From the NCBI RefSeq assembly GCF_905147365.1, contig NC_056406.1:4290501-4354500 (forward strand): a DNA stretch of 64,000 nt, in the 5' to 3' direction. Position 1 is the stretch's first letter. Each line of letters starts with the position of its first letter. The notes beneath the pieces are model-generated. The model did not search any database. It worked only from the letters and a program-made list of their open reading frames with translations, and had not been told where the DNA came from. The DNA is from Aricia agestis (taxonomy: Eukaryota > Arthropoda > Insecta > Lepidoptera > Lycaenidae). Both the position numbers and the translations under genes were made by a program. Shown piece after piece: positions 20,069 through 30,896 of the stretch.

Positions 20069-22468
20069 CCCTAGAACCACCCCAGACCGATTTGTTTTTT
20101 AAATATTTCAGTTAGTTTTATATCCACGTATTCGCGCGTCGGAGTACTTTAGTTTAGTGTCAACAGCTCGCGTTACGTCAGTGCCACGGCGATAGCCGCG
20201 AAGTGTGGTCGCCTGTATAAGTGCTGTGGGGTACGCCAGAACCCCAGTGTAGGAAAATCGTAAGTAAATTAATTTATTACGTGTTTGAATATTATTGATG
20301 AATTTATATATTTGTATATAATATGTTATTATATTTTATTATTTATAAAATAAATACTCATATATGAATGAAATACTGATATTTTTAAGACATTATGTAA
20401 GTAGAATTCGATGAAGTTTATTTATTTGGTTTCAGATGGCTGTCAGAAGTTTGAATGACGAAGAAATAAACTCTATTCTAAACCACGAATCTAGCGATGA
20501 AGAAATAGAAGATGGGAGTAGTTATAGGCAATTGTCAACTCTAGGTTATGATGACGAGCCGGATGGTTTGATCGAAGATTTTCGTGTAACAGATGAAGAT
20601 TATAATGTTTTGTTTACCAGTAATTCAGAAGAGGCTTCAAATGCAGTGTTGGACGTGGAAAATCATAGCAGTGACGATGAAATGACTTTGCAAGAACTTT
20701 CACAGAATTTGAGAAGGCAAGGCAATGTAAGGGTACTGGAGGTCCCGAGAGTACTTTATGGAAAAGGAAAGAACAACAGACATAAATGGAGCGGCGAACA
20801 ATCAACTAGACGTCGTATCGCTCAACGTAACATCATTATGCACGTGATGGGTAACAAAGGTGCAGCAAAGGACATTACGAAGCCAATGCAAGGTTGGTCT
20901 CTTTATTTTTCTAATGAAGTGTTGAGCAAAATCGTGGAATATACCAACGCCGAGATCGAAGTACAGCGTAAGAACTATAAGGGATTTCAAGAAGAAGATA
21001 GTGAAGAAACTACTACGCCGAGCATGCCTTCTTTTGTGAAACCCGTGTCTCTGACTGAACTTAAAGCTTTATTCGGCCTGTATTATTTAGCTGGAGTATT
21101 TAAAATGAACGATATGAGCACTAAAGAAATTTTCGACACATATACTGGAGTGACGCTTTTCAGAGCAACAATGAGCCGTTGTCGATTCGAGTTTTTGACT
21201 AATTGTCTTCGCTTTGACGATAAGGAAACACGTGAAGAACGACGTGCAAGCGACCGTTTAGCTCCGATTCGGTATATTTTTGAGCAAATTATTGCAGTTT
21301 GTAAGGAATTGTACTCGCCATCCGACTGTTGCACTATCGATGAACAACTATTGTCTTTTCGGGGACGATGTCTCTTCCAGATAAGTATGGAATTAAAATT
21401 TTGATGATATGTGATGCCAAAACCGCTTATATGTTAAAAGCTATTGTATATGTAGGTCAGACAAATCCACCGCCAAACTTATCAGTTCCAGAGCATTATG
21501 TTGTAGAACTTTCAAAGCCAATAGAAGGATCTCGTCGTAATATCACCATGGACAACTGGTTTACCAGTATCCCTTTAGCCAAGAAACTACTCGATAAAGA
21601 CTTGACTATGGTCGGCACGACACGCAAAAACAAACGCGAAATTCCAGAATTATTTTTAGAATTAAAAGACCGGGTACCTAATTCTGCTATGTTTGCATTT
21701 GACGGACCGCTGACACTTTTATCTTACTGCCCCTTGAAAAAAAGTCAGAAAAAAGTCATAATCATGTTGTCTACTCTTCATGATTCTCCAGATAAAGACA
21801 ATGATATACAACTGCCAGACATAATTAATTTTTATAATAAAACTAAAGGAGGTGTAGACGTTTTTGATGCAATGGCCAAAAAATATTCCGTCCAAAGAAA
21901 AACCAGGCGTTGGCCATTGTGTTTATTTTATGGGCTATTGAATGCAGTTGGAATTCATTCCTGGGTTCTTTACAAATGTTCGAAATCAAATAATAAGCCA
22001 AAAATAAACTTTCGGCGAACATTTTTGAAACAATTAGGCTTGGAACTTATTCATGAACATTTGGAGGACCGTTACCGAATGCCAACTTTGAGGAGGGATA
22101 TAAAAGATTCCATCGCAGCAATCATCAAAAAACCCCTAGATCCTACAACCCCTGTTTCCTCTCGTGCCACACAAGGACGGTGTGGCTTTTGTCCAAGGTC
22201 CAAGGACAGAAAAACCAGGACTATGTGCCAAAGATGCAAAATACCTATTTGCTTAGAGCGTCAAGTAAAAGTTTGCACAAAATGCTCAAACTAAGTTTAT
22301 CGTAGATTAATAAGGCTGATTTGTGATCTCAAAATACTATTTTTTATAATAAAAATAATTTTCATTAATTGTTTTTTCATTTTAAGAATTACAGTCATTT
22401 TAGTATGGGGTACCCCAGTACCCCAGTGTAGGAATAACATGTGCGCCAGATAGTGTAGGACTCTAGGG
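20069..22468 (+). mobile_element. piggyBac element, 2,400 bp, TTAA target duplication
   Basis: The ends are CCCTAGAACC at 20069 and, in reverse complement, CCCTAGAGTC ending at 22468. Both are flanked by TTAA (20065-20068 and 22469-22472), the obligatory piggyBac site. The subterminal block accccagtgtaggaa occurs near both ends (about 20240 and 22420). The length matches the classical autonomous element (about 2.4-2.5 kb). The single gene inside has one break. Confidence 0.95.
20436..22294 (+). pseudogene. piggyBac transposase with one frameshifting deletion
   Basis: PiggyBac transposases excise and insert DNA at TTAA. An acidic N-terminus is followed by the DDE_Tnp_1_7 core. The three catalytic aspartates are visible in CTIDEQLLSFRGR, ITMDNWFTS and GGVDVFDAMAKKY. 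The C-terminal cysteine-rich domain (GRCGFCP ... MCQRCK ... CTKCSN) is complete. The first frame runs into a stop at 21404. The second picks up at about 21375 with KYGIKILMICD. Family members have extra residues between FRGRCPF and the KYGIK segment, so a small deletion rather than a single-base slip is likely. About 600 residues in all. This is not a shadow: both halves align end to end with the family. Confidence 0.9.
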
Positions 22469-22472
22469 TTAA

Positions 22473-22900
22473 GGGGCCTAATTAAGTGGTCATAGCACTC
22501 GCACTGGCGGCATAAACGCGTGGGCGTTAATCGGACGCGTCGGATAAACGAGTGTCGAACGATTTGTTCCAGAAAATGCTTGTATTTTCAGATAGTCGAA
22601 AAAAAGAAGTAGGCGGTAGCGTAATGCCATACTTCTCGGGTGTGAGTTACAGCCCGCCATACCGACGCGAACATAGCTAATTATCGTCGAGTAGCCATTC
22701 ACGAAAATCTCCTTGCCATACTTTCCCGACAGTTCCCAATGGCCGCCATACCACTGCAAAGGAGTGATTTTTTTTTTCTTTCGCCAAACCACCCTGTAAC
22801 TGTTTTTAACAGTTCCCTGTATACGTTTAGTAATAGCTCAACTTATGGACTACGCTTACACAGGCAATACGTTATGAATTTCGTGGAATTAAACATTATA
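22473..22900. other. Target DNA between piggyBac and pogo; no gene
   Basis: More GC-balanced than its surroundings. The frame 22490-22792 (minus) shows no domain. It ends in the TA that borders the pogo element. Confidence 0.55.
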
Positions 22901-23514
22901 AGGTCAGGCGGGGCAATCTCGACTGCGGGAAATTTCAACTAATCAACATAACTTCCGTTTTTAACGTAACTGATAAAAATGCCATCTATATTCGGGAAGC
23001 GCAATGTGCTTTTCTTAATTTCACCGTAGATGGCGCTGATAGACCTAATACTGTTTGACCGACACGGCCATTTTGTTTTCGACAAAATTCCATGCGTGCA
23101 CGTGCAGAGTGACAGCTTAAAATTTATATTAAAAAAGTGATTTCAATGTGGATTTCCAAGGTTTTTAAAGGTAAGTTATATTGTTTATAACCCACTTCAT
23201 ATGACTAGGTTGAATTTTTCTGTTTTACTTTGTGTTTAAACAGTGTTTTGGCAATAGTTTAAGTAACCCCACTGAAATTGTTTTGTCGGCAAATGTCAAC
23301 TATTTGGCAGTTGAAATTGCCCCTCTACATTTTATATGAAGATTACTAAACAGTAGTGATGTGCATATGTCGATAATTAATCGATATAAACAATCTCTTA
23401 TATTGTGAATATTAAAGATATTTGGGAAAAAATAACTCTTTAGAAGTTCCTCAAACAAAAAGAAATATTACATAGTAGTTCAACTTTATTGAATATATTT
23501 ATAATTTATTGCAG

Positions 23515-26208
23515 ATGGTTCGCCACTATAAAAAGAAAACTGAAAAGACTTATACTGTGGCAGAACTGCAGCAAGCACTGAAAGATGTGAACAATAAAAA
23601 CATGACGAGCTACCAAGCAGCAGAAAAATACGGTATACCAAGATCCACTATTATAAGTAGAGTATACCACACTGATATGAGCGACAAGATTGGGAGACCA
23701 ACGGTTTTTTCAGAAGAAACAGAAAAACGAATGGCAAATAGCTTACACATTATGGAAAAACATGGTTTCCCATTAACCAGAAAAGAAGTGGCAGTTCTCG
23801 TGTCTCAATTTGTGCGCAGAAATGGAATTAACACTCCGTTTAAAAATGATATGCCAGGAAAGGATTGGCTGCAGGCCTTCCAAAAAAGACACAGCCTATC
23901 GATTAAAAAGCCACAATCCGTCGAAATCGCCAGACGAATGGCATGTGACCCATATATTATTTATGGTTATTTCAATTTATTGAGCGAAGTGCTGGCATGC
24001 CTGGGGTTAGAGGATAAGCCTCAACAAATTTATAACTTAGATGAAACCAGCATATGTAATGACCCTGTCAAAGGTAAAGTTATTGGCAAGCAAGGATTTC
24101 GCTGTACCCGGACAACTAGTGGTCCCGGAAGAAATAATACAACTGTGTTACTGGCGGCAAATGCTTCCGGGAAAAAAGTACCACCACTTATAATTTTCCA
24201 AGGGAAACACCTTTGGACGGAGTGGTTGTATAAAAACGAAATGATTGATACCGCCTATGCAGTTAGTGAAAAGGGCTGGATGCAAACCAGCATATTTGAA
24301 AAATATATGAAATCGGTGTTTGTTCCTGCGTTGGGAAGTGCGAGGCCGGTGCTGCTGATATATGACGGTCATTCGACGCACGTCGATTTAAATGTCATCG
24401 AATACGCGCAATCAGAAGGGGTTACAATTTTGAAACTTCCACCACACTCCTCACATGTTTTGCAGCCTCTAGACTGCAGCGCCATGAAACCCCTAAAAGA
24501 CCGCTGGGAAGACGAAGTAACCAAATGGCAGAGGCTTCATATTGGTACAAACTTACCAAAGTCTGAATTTGCACGAATTCTAACCAAAATATGGGATGAA
24601 CTGGATCCTCTAATTTTACAAAATGGATTTCGTAAGACTGGCATTCAACCATTAAATCGAAATGCCATCAAGGAGGAGATTTTCGACCCTTTGGTATTGC
24701 AAAAATGGAAGAATTCTCAGGCCGATGCCATACAAGAGAGCCCCATACCAGCAGTGCAAGTTGTGCATGGCTGTGGTTGCAACATAACACATGAATTGGA
24801 GAATTCTCAGTCCAACGCCATCCAAGCGGATTCTTTACCAGCGCAAGATAAGCATGGCTCTGATTGCAACGAGACACAAGAATTGGAAAATTCTCAGTCG
24901 AAAGCCATCCAAGCGGACTCTTTACCAGCGCAAGATAAGCATGGCTCTGATTGCAACGAGACACAAGAATTGGAAAATTCTCAGTCGAATGCCATCCAAG
25001 CGGACTCTTTACCAGCGCAAGATAAGCATGCCTGTTACAATTGCAACGAAACACAAGAATTCAAAGAGAATGTCATGCCTGTCGTACCATCGGTTCCAAG
25101 TTTAACCACAATTGCACTAACCAAAATAAATAAGCAATTTACAAACGGGCAAATAGTTGAAAAAATCTGTGACGAACCAAGTTCCAGTTTTTTTTCTAAT
25201 AATAACTCCCACCAGAAAAAAGCGTATCAGAGTAACATCAAGATGCAAAACGTACCTATCACTGTCACGTCAAAACTGCCAATATCCAAAAAATTTGACT
25301 TGAACAAACTATCATCTCTGAAAATTTTAGATTGCAAGTTAGTGAAAAATGCAGCTAAGACAAACGAGCTTAAGGAGCCATGTGTTTCGTTTGAGGAATT
25401 ATTGCTTCAAACTATATCAAAGAGTGATCTTCCAAAAACAAAGAAAAAGCGTATTGCTAACAGCAACGCCGAAGTTTTGACATATAAAGACACAATAGAT
25501 AGATTGAAAAAAGAAAAAGAAGAGAAGGAGATGATACTAAAAGATAAAGAAAATAAAAAAAAAGAGAAGGAGAAGAAGAAAAAAGATAAAGAAAACCAAA
25601 AAAAACAAAAATTGCTTGAAAAACAGGCCATCTCAAACAGCAAAAAACCCAGAAAACCTAAAAAACAGGAGAGAGAATCAGGCGGGTTGGATCCAAAGTC
25701 AAAGTATATTAAAAAGTCTGGTAAGAGGAATATCCGCAAGTGCCAGAAATACGTATCAGATAGTGATTCTCCTTGTTCATACGTATCTTTGAGTGAGACT
25801 GAATCGGTAGATAATTTGGAAACATTTTACAACCGCATGATGGAATTAGATTATGAGGAAAATGTTGCTGATGTGGAGTTAGTTGAAGCTAGTACATCTA
25901 AAATAATCCCAGTACAATGTTGGTCAAAACAAAAACCAAAAGAAGGAAAATTTATTTTAGCAAAATTCTCGTCATCGAAGGGCAAAAAGACCTTTAAGTA
26001 TGTGTGCCAGATAGAAAGTGTGAGTGAAGGCAAAATTGTAGTACAAGGGTTTCATTCCTTAAACAAGAATAAAAAAGTCTTTCGTATTATCGAAAATGAT
26101 CACTCAATCATAGAAGAACATGAGATAATTAATTATCTTCCCGACCCTGATGTGAAAGGCGTTGATTATATGTTTCCGAACGATATTGATATTAAAGAAT
26201 ATACTTAA
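23515..26208 (+). CDS. pogo/jerky-type transposase, intact, 897 aa
   Basis: The ATG at 23515 follows an AG acceptor directly (ttgcag|ATG), so a 5' non-coding exon ending at the GT near 23170 is likely. Residues about 10-55 are a psq-type helix-turn-helix (YTVAELQQALKDV ... YQAAEKYGIPRSTI). A CENP-B-like helix-turn-helix follows to about 140, then the DDE_1 core. The catalytic Asp lie in YNLDETS, LIYDGHSTH and HVLQPLDCS, with the last two 35 residues apart. The C-terminal third is unusual: four 29-30-residue repeats, a Lys/Glu coiled-coil stretch near residues 660-710 and a small SH3-like barrel domain (GKFILAKFSS ... INYLPDP). There are no stops or frameshifts in 2.7 kb, so it may still be functional. 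Confidence 0.92.
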   Translation: MVRHYKKKTEKTYTVAELQQALKDVNNKNMTSYQAAEKYGIPRSTIISRVYHTDMSDKIGRPTVFSEETEKRMANSLHIMEKHGFPLTRKEVAVLVSQFVRRNGINTPFKNDMPGKDWLQAFQKRHSLSIKKPQSVEIARRMACDPYIIYGYFNLLSEVLACLGLEDKPQQIYNLDETSICNDPVKGKVIGKQGFRCTRTTSGPGRNNTTVLLAANASGKKVPPLIIFQGKHLWTEWLYKNEMIDTAYAVSEKGWMQTSIFEKYMKSVFVPALGSARPVLLIYDGHSTHVDLNVIEYAQSEGVTILKLPPHSSHVLQPLDCSAMKPLKDRWEDEVTKWQRLHIGTNLPKSEFARILTKIWDELDPLILQNGFRKTGIQPLNRNAIKEEIFDPLVLQKWKNSQADAIQESPIPAVQVVHGCGCNITHELENSQSNAIQADSLPAQDKHGSDCNETQELENSQSKAIQADSLPAQDKHGSDCNETQELENSQSNAIQADSLPAQDKHACYNCNETQEFKENVMPVVPSVPSLTTIALTKINKQFTNGQIVEKICDEPSSSFFSNNNSHQKKAYQSNIKMQNVPITVTSKLPISKKFDLNKLSSLKILDCKLVKNAAKTNELKEPCVSFEELLLQTISKSDLPKTKKKRIANSNAEVLTYKDTIDRLKKEKEEKEMILKDKENKKKEKEKKKKDKENQKKQKLLEKQAISNSKKPRKPKKQERESGGLDPKSKYIKKSGKRNIRKCQKYVSDSDSPCSYVSLSETESVDNLETFYNRMMELDYEENVADVELVEASTSKIIPVQCWSKQKPKEGKFILAKFSSSKGKKTFKYVCQIESVSEGKIVVQGFHSLNKNKKVFRIIENDHSIIEEHEIINYLPDPDVKGVDYMFPNDIDIKEYT
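24709..25062 (+). repeat. 87-bp tandem repeat inside the pogo ORF
   Basis: Units start at 24709 (diverged), 24799, 24886 and 24973. Each encodes about ENSQSNAIQADSLPAQDKHG plus CNETQEL. Units two and three are nearly identical, which shows recent duplication or homogenisation, and the length (87 bp, then 90) keeps the frame. Confidence 0.95.
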
Positions 26209-26874
26209 TTAAGTTAAACAGAAGACTGTTGATTTTTTAGTTTTGATTTTAATTACTTAGTTTGATAGTATGATTGTAGTTACAATTACTCCGTCCAAAG
26301 ACTATAAAACTAAGACTGAAGTTTTGTGCCAATGTTATGTTAAGAATATAGTAGTAAAATTCAACATGTCTGTTGAAGGTGTTGCTCTTTATTGTTTATT
26401 GTTTATTGTTGTAAGGACACCAAACAGTACATACATTAAAAACTTATAGAAATGATCATAAATAGTCAAGAAGAGCTGATGCATGTACCTTAGTAGGTGA
26501 CACAGCGTTTACAATAGCAAGTTCAGGCAGAATATTATAACATCACAATAATTAATTTAACTAAAACTAACAGTAAAATTAATTTATACTTAATTACAAG
26601 AAACAAAAATTATAATAGCAATTCAATAGTAAAAAACACAAAATAAAATAAACAGCAGTCACATAGGATATAATCAAACATATAAATAGTTAAAAGTATA
26701 CTAATTAATGATTAAAATGAATAAAATCTAAAATGACAATATATAAAATTCATAAATTATTACATTGATATTTAAATTAATAAAACATGTGAAAAATTAA
26801 AAAATATTGTGACAATGTATAAATATATATTACTTTAAAATATAGAATTAATAAAATAAAAATAATATTGCATT

Positions 26875-29772
26875 TCATTTAACATAAAAGTGACTAAAAA
26901 TTTTCTTTTTAAATTGGTTGAATGAGTCGTGAAAAATGTCTATGTCAGCTAAATCATTATTAACAATATTATATTCGTTACTCATTCTAAGGATTGGTGC
27001 GTTAAGACCTAGATTAGTTTTGCAAGGAGGACCGCGTATGATCTTACTTATCGGTCGTCGAGGCAGGTGGTACGGCACAAACACTGAAAAATATTCTAAA
27101 AGTTCGCAGCAACCTATATGGCCATTTACTATTTTGTGAAGTAATAGAATACCATGCACTATTCTTCTAGTCCTAAGGCAAGCCATATCAAAGAAGGCAA
27201 GGCGATAAGAATAAGGGGCCCTATGTGAAATGCCGCTGCAAGTAAAGGCCAGGTGTCTAGTAAAAGACCTTTGTATCCCCTCAATTCTTTGCGAAAGAAT
27301 AGTGGTTTTAGGGTTCCAAACAGTACTAACATATTCAAGATGGCTTCTTACTAATGTGTTGTATAGACAAATTTTTGTGCTTATAGAAAACCCCTTGCTG
27401 TTGCGCTTTACAAATCCTAGAGCTTGCGACGCCTTTTTGACGACATTGTCGACGTGAGTGTTAAAACTGAGGTTAGTGTCCAGTGTGACACCAAGATCAC
27501 GTATTTCTTTTACTTCTTTGAGTGCAAAACCATCTAGTACATAATTTGAGCAATGAGGCAATTTCCTTTTTGTAAATTTAATATAAAAGCACTTTTTTGG
27601 GTTCATAAACATTTTGTTCAGAGAACACCATTTGCTTAAGCTATCTAAATCGGCTTGTAAAAGTGCTGATTCTCTTAGTGAGTTAACGGTCAAATATAAT
27701 TTTAAATCATCTGCAAACATAGATAAAAGGCAGTATCTTATTACAAGAGCAATATCATTGATAAATATAGAGAAGAGCACAGGTCCTAGGTGCGATCCCT
27801 GGGGCACGCCTGATGGAGCATCGTAAAGCAATGACTCAAATCCATTGACACTTACAAATTGTATTCTTCCTTCAAGATATGAAGCAAACCAGGTGAGAAG
27901 TGTCCCAAATATACCACACGCCTCTAATTTAGACAACAGCAAGACGTGATCTACCTTATCAAACGCTGAGGAAAAGTCGGTATAAATAGCATCGACCTGT
28001 GAGCCTGAATCAACTACACTAGCGATGTGTGAAGTATAAGCGAGGAGATTGGTCTCAGTTGATCGGTTTTTCCTAAAACCATGTTGGAAGTCATTAAGAA
28101 TGGGTTCGATGTGAAGTGAAAACGTTTGATAAATTATGCATTCAAAGAGCTTGGAGAAACACGGTAAGATACAGATAGGTCGATAGTTGCAAATATTGCT
28201 TTCATCACCCTTCTTGTGAACTGGGATTACACGAGCCTTTTTCCAAAGTGATGGAAACTTCCCAGTGCACAATGAGCGATTGAAAACAGTTGTAAGTGGG
28301 GAACTCAAGTTTTTACCGCACTTTTTGATAAATATCGGTGGTATACCGTCAGGCCCAGAACCTTTGTGTATATCAAGCTTCTTAATTTGTGCAAGCACCT
28401 GAGCTTCGGATATGATAATTTTACCTAACGTCTGACCATCACAGGGAATCGGTCGCTGCGCGAGATTAGTACTAGGGACGTACACAGAGGAAAAATGAGA
28501 TGCGAATAAATTAGCGATTTCGGGACCAGAGTTAGCGCATTTTTGACCGAGAAACATTTGAGCAGGTATATTCGATTTACCCTTCCTTTTGGCCTTAACA
28601 TAGCTCCAGAAGGCCTTTGGATTGTTTTGTATGTTAAGATCTAATTTGTACTTGTAATCCATGTAACATTTGTTTAAAAGTTTATGATAACGGTTTCTTA
28701 TAATGTCAAATTCAATCTTATCTCTGGGATTGTTGTATCTTAAGTAGCGGCGCCTAATTTTATTTTTCTCATTTCTGAGTTTTATGAGGGGCTGGGTGAA
28801 CCACGGCGGATTGTGTGACTGCGCCCTTTTACGCTTAGGAACGTGTGTTTCAAAAACCTGGTATAATGTTTTATTAATAAACTCGACCATATCGTCAACA
28901 TCATCACAGCATGTTAAATTATCGGCCCATTTGATCGTACTAAGGTGTCCATTAATGGCTGTGTAATCAGCCCTATAGAAGTTATAATCTCTGCGACATT
29001 TTGATTGCAATAACTCTGTACCAAAAAGCTGAAGACTCAAAAGTAAACAAGGGTGTTTAGGGTCTAACTTACTAAGAGGGAAGGGGGGTTGTTTAACAGA
29101 AGAATCTTTCAGGTTTGTTAATATTAAGTCAAGAAGCTTATTGTCACAATTACGAATGCAATTAAATTGAGATAAGTCATTAGTGCACATAAAATTGATT
29201 AGGGTACTCCCAAGAGTATTGTTGCAATTATTCGGCGTCAAATAGTTGGTACCGTCCACCTCTGACCAGCCAAGAAGACCAATATTAAAATCGCCCAGCA
29301 TAACAATGTCGTCTACAAGATCTATTACATTACAAGCGTTATTAAAAAAATTAACAAGTTTATCGGATTTGACTGGAGGCGGGAGATATACGACGCACAA
29401 GGCAAGTTTCCTACGAGTATTATTTATTGTAATATTCAAAAGGAGCCACAGGTCCTCGCAATCTGTCTCCCAATCTTTCATACGCATAGATTGTATATGG
29501 CGTGACACAGCTATCAAGACACCTCCGCCATCTGATTTAGTGCTAGAGGTAGAGCTGCGTTCACGACGATACACAATGTAGTCTTCATTAAATAGCTCAC
29601 CTGTGCTCACTCCCGCATTCAGCCAAGTTTCGGTCAACGCAATAATTTGATAATTTGACTGTAAAATATTTAAATAAACATCGTTGGTCTTGGTCCGAAG
29701 ACCTCTTACATTTTGGTAATAAATATCCATTAATTGATTAAAATAAACATGCCTTAAAAATAACATTAGCAA
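26875..29772 (-). CDS. Non-LTR ORF2: endonuclease and reverse transcriptase, intact
   Basis: The protein nicks target DNA and copies its RNA in place. An apurinic-like endonuclease spans residues about 15-250 (YYQNVRGLRTK, ALTETWL, LGDFNIGLLGW). The reverse transcriptase spans about 460-750 (KKGDESNICNYRPI, DFSSAFDKVDH, GVPQGSHLGPVLFSIFIND and the catalytic MFADDLKLYL). The C-terminal tail has no RNase H. The better start is probably the Met at 29730 (MDIYYQNVRG) rather than the first Met at 29772. There are no stops in 2.9 kb. It sits 35 bp after ORF1. By domain order and the PHD-type ORF1 I place it in the CR1/Jockey group; the exact clade is not resolved by eye. Confidence 0.92.
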   Translation of the reverse strand: MLMLFLRHVYFNQLMDIYYQNVRGLRTKTNDVYLNILQSNYQIIALTETWLNAGVSTGELFNEDYIVYRRERSSTSSTKSDGGGVLIAVSRHIQSMRMKDWETDCEDLWLLLNITINNTRRKLALCVVYLPPPVKSDKLVNFFNNACNVIDLVDDIVMLGDFNIGLLGWSEVDGTNYLTPNNCNNTLGSTLINFMCTNDLSQFNCIRNCDNKLLDLILTNLKDSSVKQPPFPLSKLDPKHPCLLLSLQLFGTELLQSKCRRDYNFYRADYTAINGHLSTIKWADNLTCCDDVDDMVEFINKTLYQVFETHVPKRKRAQSHNPPWFTQPLIKLRNEKNKIRRRYLRYNNPRDKIEFDIIRNRYHKLLNKCYMDYKYKLDLNIQNNPKAFWSYVKAKRKGKSNIPAQMFLGQKCANSGPEIANLFASHFSSVYVPSTNLAQRPIPCDGQTLGKIIISEAQVLAQIKKLDIHKGSGPDGIPPIFIKKCGKNLSSPLTTVFNRSLCTGKFPSLWKKARVIPVHKKGDESNICNYRPICILPCFSKLFECIIYQTFSLHIEPILNDFQHGFRKNRSTETNLLAYTSHIASVVDSGSQVDAIYTDFSSAFDKVDHVLLLSKLEACGIFGTLLTWFASYLEGRIQFVSVNGFESLLYDAPSGVPQGSHLGPVLFSIFINDIALVIRYCLLSMFADDLKLYLTVNSLRESALLQADLDSLSKWCSLNKMFMNPKKCFYIKFTKRKLPHCSNYVLDGFALKEVKEIRDLGVTLDTNLSFNTHVDNVVKKASQALGFVKRNSKGFSISTKICLYNTLVRSHLEYVSTVWNPKTTILSQRIEGIQRSFTRHLAFTCSGISHRAPYSYRLAFFDMACLRTRRIVHGILLLHKIVNGHIGCCELLEYFSVFVPYHLPRRPISKIIRGPPCKTNLGLNAPILRMSNEYNIVNNDLADIDIFHDSFNQFKKKIFSHFYVK

Positions 29773-29806
29773 TAACTAATTTAAGCAATATTTAAAACTA
29801 CATAAG

Positions 29807-30896
29807 TCACGACATTTTTTTTAAACTCTCAACGTTACGTATTAGAATGGCTTGACTTTGTTCATCCCTGCGTGCATAGATGCGGCCACCCCGCACCCAA
29901 ACGAACTTGTAGCCAGCTTCTTTCGCCTTCTTGCGCGCTGCGGCGTGGAGTGATTTGTTGGATGGTGACAAGTGTTCCGCAACAAATATAGGTGTACTGG
30001 CACCATCGAGCCCCAAGTGAGATGTACTTAACTTATTCTTGGCATTTTTTTTATTGTATGTAATGACCGCAGCTAGAAGGGCATCTCTATGGCGTGTAGT
30101 TCTGAGTTTGACTATCACTGTGCGAGGGCGTGTGTTGTCGCGGTTAATCTTAGCGACACGAGTAATATTTGACACGTCATCCTCAGGGATGTCATGGTTA
30201 ATTGTTTTTGTAATCTGTGTAAATACCTTGAGGAGGTTTTCAGATTTTCGCTCCGGAATCCCGTTAATTTCGACGTTATTTTCACGTGTGCTTTGTTCCA
30301 TACTACACAACCTTATCGGACAGGTCACTTACAGTAGACATCAAGGCCGCATTTTCCGATTGTAGATTTTTTATTATGGTTGATTTCTGTTCCAAATCCT
30401 TTTTAAGATTTTCAAAGGATTCATTGAAAAAGGAGAATGACTCATGGAAGGTTGATAGCTGCTGGTTAATATTAATCAATTCTTTTGTGATAAGTTCACG
30501 CATAGCTGATTTGAACGAATTATCAAGTTCCTGTTTTATTATATCTCGTAGGCGCTCTTCGGTAACATACGGCGAGGTAGGCTTAGGAGTCGGGTTTTTT
30601 GCACGCATAGTAATGTTATTAGAATGCTCATCATAGTCAGTGGTATGTGTACTCGAGGGGCTGGCCGTCGAATTAGATTGGCGTATCGGTGTGTTCGAGT
30701 TATCGCCACCCTGTCGGTTCTTTATGACACATTTTGGGCATTTCCAACTGCGTCTGTTTTCGCTCGTCATTGAGCGGAATGCGTTGGAAGATATGCCAGC
30801 GCATTCAAGATCGTATGTTAAGTTGCATTTGGGACATTGCAGATAATCACGGTTTTTTATCGCAGCTAAACAGCCCGAACAATTCTTTGAAGCCAT
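29807..30896 (-). pseudogene. Non-LTR ORF1 with PHD finger, split by one frameshift
   Basis: The N-terminal part starts at 30896 with a PHD-type zinc finger (CSGCLAAI, YLQCPKCNLTYDLECAG, WKCPKC). After a Ser-rich linker a coiled coil follows (FNESFENLKKDLEQKSTIIK). That frame ends at 30303. The continuation is in the next frame (MEQSTRENNVEINGIPER), an RRM-like and basic C-terminal domain ending at 29807. A single extra base near 30305 explains the break. ORF1 proteins of this type bind the element's RNA. The element therefore looks recently but probably no longer autonomous. Confidence 0.8.

Noticed and set aside
24668..25054. Minus-strand frame with tandem peptide repeats
   Set aside because: Antisense shadow of the 87-bp repeat in the pogo gene.
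25407..25739. Phe/Ser-rich minus-strand frame that looks like a membrane protein
   Set aside because: Antisense shadow of the Lys/Glu-rich stretch of the pogo transposase.
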